DNA of 64,000 nt from contig JANQQV010000009.1 in assembly GCA_028284865.1 (NCBI GenBank), forward strand, positions 1 through 64,000. The letters run 5' to 3'. This DNA comes from Rhodothermales bacterium. Its GTDB lineage: Bacteria; Bacteroidota; Rhodothermia; Rhodothermales; UBA10348. The notes under the pieces were generated by a model. That model worked only from the letters and a program-made list of their open reading frames with translations, did not search any database and was not told the origin of the DNA. Below are positions 8,809 through 16,246 of this stretch, in pieces. Every line of letters begins with the position of its first letter. Positions within the stretch are counted from its first letter, which is position 1. The position numbers and the translations under genes are program-made.

Positions 8809-9160
8809 GGGGTTCAGTACGATTGAGTTCGGGGTACAGAAAAGCCAAAGGAACAGGGCGAACGGACTCTTGATGAGCCACCCAGATCATCAAGCGAATG
8901 ATGAGCGGATTCTTCACCGCTCGGGTTCGCTCATGCTGGAGGCATCGTCCCGGCCTTCGGCGAACGCAATAACCCCTTCGCCGCAGATAAAAGCAAGCCG
9001 AATCCGGCCGTGGAGTGCATCCATAAACGACGTGCGGGGCGCCGGAGCGATCTTCGATCGCCGGCGCCCCGCACATCATGGAATATGACGTTATCCTGTT
9101 CGGATGTCGCGACCACCCTGCAGCTCATTGGATCGCCGGGGTGGTCGACCGTAATCTGGA
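8809..9160. other. Non-coding stretch between ssb and the symporter gene
   Basis: No gene is seen. The region should contain the symporter promoter near 8809-8900. It also holds the long two-tier hairpin at 9032-9074, which probably ends the ssb transcript. Confidence 0.5.
9032..9074 (-). terminator. Two-tier GC-rich hairpin downstream of ssb, no U-tract
   Basis: Perfect 14-bp outer arms (9032-9045 and 9061-9074) enclose an inner 5-bp stem CGATC/GATCG (9048-9052 and 9056-9060) with a TTC loop. No T-run follows on either strand. Position after the ssb stop suggests transcript end or 3' stabilisation. Confidence 0.5.
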
Positions 9161-9625
9161 TCAGAATGGAAGGTCGTCGTCAGGCTGGAACGTGTAGTCG
9201 TCCCGCTTTCCAGAGTCAGCTGCCGCCGGTGCCGGTGAAGACATCGAATTCGACGGTGCCGAGGAGCCGAACGAGCCGCCTCCGTCCATGCCACGTCCGC
9301 TGAGCATCATCATCTCACGCGCCTTGATTTCCGTCGTATAGCGCGTGTTGCCGTCCTTGTCTTCCCACTGGCGGGTCTGAAGGGAGCCTTCGAAATACAC
9401 TTGAGAGCCCTTTTTGAGGTACTCATTGCAAATCTCTGCCAGGCGAGCCCAAGCCACTACACTGTGCCACTCGGTCCGCTCGACCCACTCGCCCGATGAA
9501 TCCTTGTAAGACTCATTGGTTGCCAGACGGATATTGCAAACCGCCGTGCCGGATCCCGTGTAGCGGAGCTCCGGGTCCTGTCCAAGATTACCTACGAGAA
9601 TGACTTTGTTGATCCCACGTGCCAT
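9161..9625 (-). CDS. ssb: Single-stranded DNA-binding protein
   Basis: SSB coats single-stranded DNA in replication, recombination and repair and recruits partners through its tail. The OB-fold domain covers about residues 1-110, beginning [15 protein letters not shown] with RYTGSGTAV and WHSVVAW. A Gly/Ser/Pro-rich linker leads to the acidic tip DDDLPF, the canonical partner-binding tail. The start is fixed by a strong Shine-Dalgarno sequence, AGGAGGTG (complement of 9631-9638), five nt before the ATG. It stands alone, without rpsF or rpsR. Confidence 0.96.
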   Translation of the reverse strand: MARGINKVILVGNLGQDPELRYTGSGTAVCNIRLATNESYKDSSGEWVERTEWHSVVAWARLAEICNEYLKKGSQVYFEGSLQTRQWEDKDGNTRYTTEIKAREMMMLSGRGMDGGGSFGSSAPSNSMSSPAPAAADSGKRDDYTFQPDDDLPF

Positions 9626-10068
9626 CAGTACACCTCCTGAATTGTCAATACGTTGTGTTCATGAGCCCCTGGCGATTCTATACGTGTCCGTCGATGAGTC
9701 CTTTCAGGCGTGCACCGACCTTTGGTGTGGCGATCGATTGACGACCCCACACCCTCTCTCACTTCGAAACCACCAGGAGATGCAAATGAATTGGGGAGTG
9801 AATGAAGGACTTCGTCCGCGCTCCCTTTTCATAGAGCCCGGGAAGTCCGGTTTGTAACTTCGTCGTCCAAGAAACGGCCCGGGAATGACACCCCTTTGTC
9901 ACTCTGTCCATTGTCACTCTGTGTGTTGTCACTCTGTGCACGAAGGACGATGCATGACGATTCAGGGCATCCCGAGCTGCTCGAGGAACTCGACACCGAT
10001 TCTACGCTTCGGCTGTTGAACGTTCATCGGAAGTTTTCCACAACTCCCATCGTCCCCGCCCGAATCCC
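9626..10068. other. Non-coding stretch between ssb and mazG
   Basis: It is shared by the divergent ssb and mazG genes, so both promoters should be here. I see no convincing gene. The only clear structure is the triple 12-bp repeat at 9896-9937. Confidence 0.5.
9896..9937. repeat. Three perfect 12-bp direct repeats with 15-nt period
   Basis: TTGTCACTCTGT occurs at 9896-9907, 9911-9922 and 9926-9937, separated by three different trinucleotides (CCA, GTG). It lies 131 nt upstream of mazG and 270 nt upstream of ssb. The fixed period with variable spacers suggests protein-binding iterons more than simple slippage, but that is inference. Confidence 0.85.
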
Positions 10069-10884
10069 ATGTCAGAAAAGATCTACGATCCCGTTTTTAC
10101 CGAGTCCGGTGAGCCTGTCGAGAAATGGGCGGATTTCGTGGCCATCGTGCGCCAGCTTCGTCGCGACTGCCCCTGGGATCGCGAGCAGACCCATGACAGC
10201 GTCAAGCACCTGCTGATTGAGGAGGCCTACGAAACGGTCGAGGCCATTGATGATGGCGACATGGGTCACTTGCGCAAGGAGTTGGGTGACATCCTCTTGC
10301 ACGTCGTTTTTCATTCGGTCATGGCCGCAGAAACCGGTTCGTTTACGCTGCAGGATGTGATCGAGGCTGAGACGGAGAAGCTTGTTCGTCGTCATCCACA
10401 CGTCTTCGGCGATACCAAAGTGGGCAGCGTCGATGACGTGCTCACCAACTGGGAAACGATCAAACTGCGGGAAGGTGAGAAGAAATCAGCCATGGAAGGC
10501 GTGCCGCGGCATCTACCGACACTGCTGAGAGCCTATCGTATTCAGGAAAAAGCAGCCGGGGTCGGGTTCGATTTCCCGTCGCCAGACGATGCGTGGGAGA
10601 AGGTCTCCGAAGAGCTGGACGAATTTCGTGAACTGGTTGCCAGCGATGCTTCGGCTGAGCGGCAGGAGGAAGAGCTGGGTGACCTGCTGTTCGCCATCGT
10701 CAATCACGCGCGGCTGAGCGGCATCAATCCCGAGAACGCGCTCGCACGGACGAATGCCAAGTTCATCCGGCGATTCCAGGGTGTGGAGCAGGCACTTGAA
10801 GAGGAGGGATCGTCACTCGTCGATGCGACCCTCGAAGAGATGGATGCCCATTGGAATCGCATTAAAAAAGAGGAGCAGGCCTGA
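10069..10884 (+). CDS. mazG: Nucleoside triphosphate pyrophosphohydrolase MazG
   Basis: MazG hydrolyses NTPs to NMP and pyrophosphate, acting in nucleotide-pool cleaning and (p)ppGpp physiology. The first domain has CPWDREQTH (from residue 34), the metal-binding EExxE (E51, E52, E55) and ExxD (E71, D74). A second MazG domain follows, with DEFREL and EELGDLLFAIVNHAR. The two-domain layout and 271-residue length match the Escherichia coli enzyme. It converges with the amidohydrolase operon; a hairpin sits over its stop codon. Confidence 0.95.
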   Translation: MSEKIYDPVFTESGEPVEKWADFVAIVRQLRRDCPWDREQTHDSVKHLLIEEAYETVEAIDDGDMGHLRKELGDILLHVVFHSVMAAETGSFTLQDVIEAETEKLVRRHPHVFGDTKVGSVDDVLTNWETIKLREGEKKSAMEGVPRHLPTLLRAYRIQEKAAGVGFDFPSPDDAWEKVSEELDEFRELVASDASAERQEEELGDLLFAIVNHARLSGINPENALARTNAKFIRRFQGVEQALEEEGSSLVDATLEEMDAHWNRIKKEEQA

Positions 10885-10899
10885 ATCCAGACCTGCTCC
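10872..10899 (+). terminator. Hairpin spanning the mazG stop codon
   Basis: Arms GGAGCAGG (10872-10879) and CCTGCTCC (10892-10899) pair across a 12-nt loop that contains the TGA. No T-run follows, so it may serve as a weak terminator between converging genes. Confidence 0.4.
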
Positions 10900-10928
10900 C
10901 CTGAAAATGTCCTCGCGTTCGTAATCGC

Positions 10929-12257
10929 CTAGTTGTCCGCAGGAAGGATCTCGACCGGCTGGAGGCGACCCTCATCGCGGTTCAGGAATTCCTCATAGAG
11001 GTCGATGTGGCGATTGTCGATGGGCACATTGAACCCGTCTATGAACAGCGCCAAGATATTGGTGCTCGTTTCGAACGGATCGCCATCTGACACGAACAAG
11101 TTGGCTTTCTTGCCGACTTCGATGGATCCGTAGTCATCGGAAATACCGAATACTTCTGCAGGTCCCAGGGTGACGGCACGAAGGGCTTCTTCCTTACCCA
11201 ATCCGTAGGCGGCCGCAAAGCCGGCGTTGAATGGCAGGTTGCGGACGTTTTCCGATTCGCCAGAGCGAATGGCCACTTTCACGCCCGCCTCGGCCATCAA
11301 GCCCACGTTGGCATAGGCTCGGTCATACCGGTCTGAGGAGCGGGTTGGCGTAGCCAGTACCGGACCGACCAGAGCAGGAATGCCGGCAGCGGCCAGTTTG
11401 TCAGCCACCCGCCAGCCCTCGTTGACACCGCTGAAGATGACATTCGGCAATTCCCGTTCGGCCACCCAGTCGATCGCCTTTAGGATATCGTCGGCTGCAT
11501 TGACCTTGATCATCAGCGCGACATCGCCACTGAGGACGGGTCGAAGCGCATCCATTTCCGGGGCATAGACGGGCATTTCCTTGCCGGTGGGGTCGGCTTC
11601 ATAGGCGCTCACGATGCGATCGTAGAGCACGGCACGATCGAAGACCTCATTCAGCTTTGCCATGCCATTGCGATACATCAGCGCGCGACGATCCACTCCC
11701 TGCATCCAGGATGGACGTGCCCCGCGAGGGGCTTGAGGGAACTGGACAATCACCATCTGGGCGCCAGCAGACATCTGCTCGGCCGTGTAGCCATGCAGGT
11801 TGATGACCGCAGCGGTCCCAGGAAGCAGTCCGCCAGAAGGCTCAGAGACAACGGTTGTGACCCCACTCACTCTCGTGACGGGGATCGCCACCGCGTTTGG
11901 ATTGACGGCCGTCAAAGCGGACATGTGAGGGGTTACATCCCCGATCTCATTGGTGTCGTTGGTTTCGGCCACGCTGCCGATCTCTACGAGTCCCAGCGAC
12001 GTTCCTGAGTCGATCATACCCGGATAAACATGCAGTCCGGAGCCATCGATTACTTGAGCGCCCTGTGGAATGGCCACATCCGCGCCAACGGCAATGATTC
12101 GATCGCCTTCAATGACGACGGTGCCTTGCTCAATCGTTCCGTTGGCAACGGTTTCGATCTTCGCGTTGGTGATGGCATACGTGCCCTGACGTGCCCGGTC
12201 ATCCTGTTGCTGCAGGAACAGACCCATCGCCAGAACAAATGTCATAAACAGATTCAT
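10929..12257 (-). CDS. Exported amidohydrolase-fold protein lacking the HxH metal motif
   Basis: The fold is that of an imidazolonepropionase-like amidohydrolase: an N-terminal composite beta domain (ITNAKIETVANGTIEQGTVV), a TIM-barrel core, and a C-terminal GSIEVGKKANLFVSDGDPF strand. Residues 1-18 form a hydrophobic export signal. Where catalytic members read DAHTH, this protein has DSGTS (residues 83-87), so both metal-binding histidines are missing. The later strand positions, for example VALMIKVNAADD and VIFSGVNEG, also lack the expected His. It is probably a non-catalytic paralogue. It is last in a three-gene operon, 16 bp after the next gene. Confidence 0.8.
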   Translation of the reverse strand: MNLFMTFVLAMGLFLQQQDDRARQGTYAITNAKIETVANGTIEQGTVVIEGDRIIAVGADVAIPQGAQVIDGSGLHVYPGMIDSGTSLGLVEIGSVAETNDTNEIGDVTPHMSALTAVNPNAVAIPVTRVSGVTTVVSEPSGGLLPGTAAVINLHGYTAEQMSAGAQMVIVQFPQAPRGARPSWMQGVDRRALMYRNGMAKLNEVFDRAVLYDRIVSAYEADPTGKEMPVYAPEMDALRPVLSGDVALMIKVNAADDILKAIDWVAERELPNVIFSGVNEGWRVADKLAAAGIPALVGPVLATPTRSSDRYDRAYANVGLMAEAGVKVAIRSGESENVRNLPFNAGFAAAYGLGKEEALRAVTLGPAEVFGISDDYGSIEVGKKANLFVSDGDPFETSTNILALFIDGFNVPIDNRHIDLYEEFLNRDEGRLQPVEILPADN

Positions 12258-12273
12258 GGTGCGTTGGGGTCTA

Positions 12274-13719
12274 TCAGTTGTTCGGGGTGTGGTAGTAGAG
12301 CGTATGCAGATCGATGTCGGCTGCCGAGCGGAAGAAGCTCATCATGTCCGTTGCTTCGTCGTGAACGTGTGCATGGTCATGGCCGGTGATCTGCCCCTCG
12401 TACTGACCAACGCCGGTTGACGGGTTGATATCGACACGCATGTCATCCGGATCGTTTTGGCGGTCGAACACCTTCTCTCCGTCCACATAGGTGAGCACTG
12501 GGATCGTATACACCGATAGCGGGTGTCCCTCGAAAACAGCGACGTCACCGTCTTTCCCGATTTCGATGGAACCGACACGATCCTGGATACCCAACTGGAT
12601 GGCTGGGTTGATGGTGATCATCGCGAGGGCCTCATCGTCGGTCAATCCACCGTACCGCTGCGACTTGGCCGCTTCGTGATACAGGTGACGGTTCAGCTCG
12701 GCGCTATCCGAGTTGACGGAAGTCAGGACACCGTTTCGGGCGAGAATGGCCGCATTGTAGGCCGTCGAGTAGTAGACTTCGAACTTGTAGGACCACCAGT
12801 CCGAAAACACGCTGGCAAACGCACCATATTCGGCGAGCTCGGGGGCCACTTTGAACGCTTCGTTGGCATGCTGGAAGGTGATGTTTGTCACACCATAGTC
12901 GTCCAGGACGCGAAGAAGCATCACGATCTCATCGGCGCGGTAGCTGTGGCAGTGTACCAGGATTTCGCCTCGAAGGATGTCTGCCATTACTTCAAGCCGC
13001 TCATTCCAGACAGGAGGGACGGCCCGAGGGTTGTTCTGGAGGTCTGCTTCGTACGCATCCCAGGCTTCCATGTACCGTTTTCCATTCTCGAATGCGCCAC
13101 GCAGGACCTGTTCGACGCCCATGCGCGTGGCCGGAACGATAGCGCCCGTGCCGCCCGATGCGCGTCGCCCATGGACACGTGTCGGATTCTCTCCGAGTGC
13201 GAACTTGATCGTGCGAGGAGCGCCTTCGAATCGGATGTCATCCGGGTTGGTGGCTCCCCAGAGGTGTTTGATGGTCTCGTTCTGACCGCCAATCACGTTG
13301 GCTGAACCGTGCATGATGTGGGAGACGGTCACACCGCCTGCAGAGGCACGATAGATGCCCAGGCTGTAAGGGTTGGTGACGTCTTCCATCGACACTTCAG
13401 CCGTCACAGGGCTGGTCCCTTCGTTGACTGACGAAAGCGCAATATGCGCGTGAGCATCGATGATGCCGGGCATCACGAACTTTCCGGTGGCGTCAACCTC
13501 TTCGACTCCTCTCGGGGCCCGCAGGTTGGTACCGATTTCCGCAATGATTCCGTCGGAAATCAGGATGTCCGTGTCCTCAAGCGTACCGTTCGTGACGGTC
13601 AGGACGGTGGCGTTGCGAATCAGGACATCCTGGGCGTGGGAATCCTGCGCAACCAGCGCAGAACCAACCAAGACCGCCAGGATCGTGAGCAGCGTTGTTT
13701 TCATGATTGCGTTTCTCAT
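12274..13719 (-). CDS. Exported metal-dependent amidohydrolase (intact active-site motif)
   Basis: This is the only member of the trio with the metal ligands kept: IIDAHAHIA gives H90 and H92, with further His in LVHCHSYRADE and TFQHANE, and an Asp in NSDSAELNR. The N-terminus (MKTTLLTILAVLVGSALVAQ) is a signal peptide, so it acts outside the cytoplasm. The C-terminal NPAIQLGIQDRVGSIEIGK region is the usual closing strand. A long His/Asp-rich tail follows (GHDHAHVHDE). The ATG at 13719 overlaps the previous stop by ATGA, implying translational coupling; ATG at 13704 is the alternative. The substrate is unknown; peptidase or cyclic-amide hydrolase is likely. Confidence 0.85.
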   Translation of the reverse strand: MRNAIMKTTLLTILAVLVGSALVAQDSHAQDVLIRNATVLTVTNGTLEDTDILISDGIIAEIGTNLRAPRGVEEVDATGKFVMPGIIDAHAHIALSSVNEGTSPVTAEVSMEDVTNPYSLGIYRASAGGVTVSHIMHGSANVIGGQNETIKHLWGATNPDDIRFEGAPRTIKFALGENPTRVHGRRASGGTGAIVPATRMGVEQVLRGAFENGKRYMEAWDAYEADLQNNPRAVPPVWNERLEVMADILRGEILVHCHSYRADEIVMLLRVLDDYGVTNITFQHANEAFKVAPELAEYGAFASVFSDWWSYKFEVYYSTAYNAAILARNGVLTSVNSDSAELNRHLYHEAAKSQRYGGLTDDEALAMITINPAIQLGIQDRVGSIEIGKDGDVAVFEGHPLSVYTIPVLTYVDGEKVFDRQNDPDDMRVDINPSTGVGQYEGQITGHDHAHVHDEATDMMSFFRSAADIDLHTLYYHTPNN

Positions 13720-15152
13720 CGATTTGCCCCGTTGTCATCTCCACCTCGCTCATTCGAGGCAGCAGGTTCATAGACGTGACCATTCACGAACACCATTGTG
13801 ACTGAGGTGTCTTCGTCAAACACATCTCCGGTCGTCACTACCAGGTTGGCCATCTTGCCTGTGTCCAGCGAACCCACCAGACCATCGATGCCAAGGATAC
13901 TGGCAGCATGGGTCGTCAGGGCTGCCAGCGCGGCATCGCTGGACAATCCATTCTCAATCATTTCCCTGAGATTGGCGTGGATGTTCTTGGCACTGACGCC
14001 CATGGAGGCGAATGCGAAGTCGACACCAGCGGCCTCATACATGGCCGCCATGCTTAAATAGCGGGCGCGGGACCAGAGCTGACGGGCTTCCAGGTTGCTC
14101 CGCTCGGCCTCTACATCACGGTAGGTGGCTGTTCTGGTGTCATCGTTGTACGAATCAAGGATTTGCTGCAGCGAGTCAGCCTGAATCTTGGCCGTCCATT
14201 GTGGCTTCTCCGGCAAATCCAGAGTCAGGACGGTTCGGCCACCACTCGCCGCCACTTTTTCGACCGTATCAAATCCTCCCTGGAGACCAGTCAGGATCAT
14301 GTCGAAGCCCAGCTCTTCCTGGAGGGTCATGGCCCGATGGACTTCCAGCACCTCGTCGGTCCACACGACCACTGGTCGCTCGCCCGCGATGACCGGGAAG
14401 AAAGCTTCATGCACCTGGTCAAACGGAGGCTTGGGCAATCCACTCGGATCTTCGGCGTACATGGCTTCCAGTTTCATCCGGCGATCGGCTTCCCGATAGA
14501 GCTGACGGAATCGGGACATAATGGCCATCGGCGTTCCCGGGTAAACCCCCTGGGCGCCACGGAACTGAAAGAACATGGGCTGCATCCCTTGAAGGATCAT
14601 CTCGGCGGCTTCAGTCCCGCCCAGCAATGCCAAGGTGGCTTGTCCGGGGAGCATACGCCCCCGTGGAGCTACGAGTGCGGCCGTGAATCCAGCGTTGCGC
14701 ATGGCTTCAATCGCATCGTCGTCCGGGTCCAGTGCCGTACGCGCTGATTGCTCGGGTGTAATGCCTGCCCGCTCGTACGGTGGGTTGCTGCGATCAGGCA
14801 CGGATTCAGGTTGTCCCTGATTGCGAGGCTCCGGGATGCCGACGTGAGACAGGGCATCAATGAATCCGGCATACACCGTGAGGCTGTCGCCATCAATGAC
14901 GTGCGCGTCGTACGGAATGTCTACTCGTCGACCAACGTCGGTGATGACTCCATCCCGGAAGACAATCGTCCCGGACTCGATCACCTGACCAGGTGATTGC
15001 ACGATGCGGGCGTTCTGGATGGCAACGACGTTTGACACCACAGGGATGTCAGGGCTGTTTTTCTGGGCGAATGCCTCATCGGGCACACTCCAGAGCCAGA
15101 TGAAGGCCGCCAGAGCGGCGGCGATCAAACGGCGTCCTCGGGGAGAGGGCAT
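13716..15152 (-). CDS. Exported amidohydrolase-fold protein with degenerate metal motif
   Basis: First gene of the trio. A basic start and hydrophobic segment (residues 8-29) end at AFAQ, a signal peptide. The composite beta domain reads IQNARIVQSPGQVIESGTIVF, and the end GSLDTGKMANLVVTTGDVFDED is characteristic. The HxH site is DALSH (residues 99-103), losing the first His. The barrel positions VVVWTDEVLEV and TLDLPEKPQW also lack the usual His. It is probably catalytically inactive or has a changed chemistry. Sequence differs greatly from the other two, so the duplication is old. Confidence 0.8.
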   Translation of the reverse strand: MPSPRGRRLIAAALAAFIWLWSVPDEAFAQKNSPDIPVVSNVVAIQNARIVQSPGQVIESGTIVFRDGVITDVGRRVDIPYDAHVIDGDSLTVYAGFIDALSHVGIPEPRNQGQPESVPDRSNPPYERAGITPEQSARTALDPDDDAIEAMRNAGFTAALVAPRGRMLPGQATLALLGGTEAAEMILQGMQPMFFQFRGAQGVYPGTPMAIMSRFRQLYREADRRMKLEAMYAEDPSGLPKPPFDQVHEAFFPVIAGERPVVVWTDEVLEVHRAMTLQEELGFDMILTGLQGGFDTVEKVAASGGRTVLTLDLPEKPQWTAKIQADSLQQILDSYNDDTRTATYRDVEAERSNLEARQLWSRARYLSMAAMYEAAGVDFAFASMGVSAKNIHANLREMIENGLSSDAALAALTTHAASILGIDGLVGSLDTGKMANLVVTTGDVFDEDTSVTMVFVNGHVYEPAASNERGGDDNGANR

Positions 15153-15297
15153 GGGATTTCAGGACTGGTGAGCACGTCAACAGGGTGCCCAACATAGCGT
15201 CACCGGCCGATCCGAACAAGGCATCTCGCCCGATGCACGGCGGCTGTCAACGCGTCCCTGCGTTCGCTATGGACCGACGTTCGTCCCGGCGGAACGA

Positions 15298-15576
15298 CTA
15301 GGCCTCTGCTGACCAGTCGTCCACCACTCCCAGAATGATGACATTGGCCGGAACGTCGTCCTTGTTCATCAACTGGCGAACAACGGATCCCTCGCGTGCG
15401 ACAATTACCACGTCGTCCATGCCCGCCCCGTACCCTGGGTCAATGGCCAACATGTCCATCTCGCCTTCGAGATCTCCAAGGGTGTCGATGGGGTGGACAA
15501 TCAGCAGTTTGCCGTCCTTGAAGGAAGGGGCTTTTCGTGAGGACACGATGGTGCCGGTCACTTTGCAAAGTTGCAT
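15298..15576 (-). CDS. EutN/CcmL-family microcompartment vertex protein
   Basis: A 92-residue protein of the BMC-P family, whose pentamers cap the vertices of bacterial microcompartments. The start MQLCKVTGTIVSSRK, the central IDPGYGAGMDDVVIVAREGS, and VVRQL match the family closely. No BMC-T or BMC-H shell protein or encapsulated enzyme gene is in the window. The gene is alone, 145 bp beyond the amidohydrolase operon and possibly read from its own promoter. Isolated EutN-like genes occur in several phyla, and their role is not established. Confidence 0.88.
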   Translation of the reverse strand: MQLCKVTGTIVSSRKAPSFKDGKLLIVHPIDTLGDLEGEMDMLAIDPGYGAGMDDVVIVAREGSVVRQLMNKDDVPANVIILGVVDDWSAEA

Positions 15577-16010
15577 GCCGTTGGGAAGGAATCAGACCTC
15601 GCGGTCCCGTGGGTGAGGGGGATCGATAGCGGAATCCGCGGTCGGCGCTTGGTGGTGGGTGATTCCATCAAGCTGAAGTCCTGTAAGGTGCGTCCGATTC
15701 ATCCGATGCGCAAAGGTAGTGCACGACGCATCACCACACAGGGGAAATTTGTGACCGGGTGCTGCTCCGTGCATGCATCAGAAAATCCACGTGAGGGTGC
15801 ACGAACGGAGAACCCTTCTGCCCGAGGTAGGCACAGATGTAGGCTCGGAATTGGACCGTAAGGAGGCACTCCAATTTGTGGATAAATACGTAGTTGAATT
15901 TCGGGACACATTCTTTATTATTTGGCCCCGCGAAAGGCACTCTCTCGCAGAAACGGCCTCCATGGCCTGCATTTCGCGTTTAGCCCCCGATCACTGACTC
16001 CCGATAAGGC
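15577..16010. other. Non-coding stretch between eutN-like gene and phd-like gene
   Basis: The two genes diverge, so their promoters should lie here. An AT-richer block at about 15870-15930 is the likeliest promoter area. A 74-codon + strand frame (15773-15997) has no recognisable domain and was not called. Confidence 0.45.
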
Positions 16011-16235
16011 ATGTATCTGACGAAAGGCATCGACGCCATTGCGACGATTACCGAACTGCGGTCCAATACATCCGAGCTGCTGGAGTACGCCAAAGAGATT
16101 GAGCGAGGCATCCTGATCCAGAAGAACAATCAGCCCTACGCGGTGCTGATCAGCTGGGAGCTGTACGACAAACTCCTGGCCTCGGAAGGCAATCAGCCTG
16201 ACGAGAAACCCTGGATGAAGAAAAAGAAGAAGTAG
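16011..16235 (+). CDS. Phd/YefM-type antitoxin-like protein, no adjacent toxin
   Basis: The product resembles Phd/YefM antitoxins: ITELRSNTSELLEYAKE corresponds to the DNA-binding beta-alpha core, and QPYAVLISWELYDKL to the usual V-L-I-S-x-E-x-Y-x-x-L motif. The C-terminus, which in antitoxins wraps the toxin, is short and ends with five lysines. No RelE, Doc or PIN-type toxin gene adjoins; the next gene is a convergent AAA+ ATPase five bp away. It may be a stand-alone repressor or a relic. The length is 74 residues. Confidence 0.75.
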   Translation: MYLTKGIDAIATITELRSNTSELLEYAKEIERGILIQKNNQPYAVLISWELYDKLLASEGNQPDEKPWMKKKKK

Positions 16236-16246
16236 GCGACCTACTT
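16230..16246. terminator. Small hairpin over two converging stop codons
   Basis: AAGTAGG and CCTACTT (7-bp perfect arms, loop CGA) overlap the stop codons of the Phd-like gene and the convergent ATPase gene. On the minus strand it could help end the ATPase message. Confidence 0.3.

Noticed and set aside
9896-9937. The triple repeat as a CRISPR array
   Set aside because: Units are 12 bp with 3-bp spacers, far from CRISPR repeat and spacer lengths, and no cas gene is near.
12274-12360. His-rich end of the intact amidohydrolase as a separate metal-binding gene
   Set aside because: It is in frame with the enzyme and continuous with it.
15773-15997. A 74-codon + strand frame ahead of the Phd-like gene
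   Set aside because: No recognisable domain and it lies in the divergent promoter region; too weak to call.
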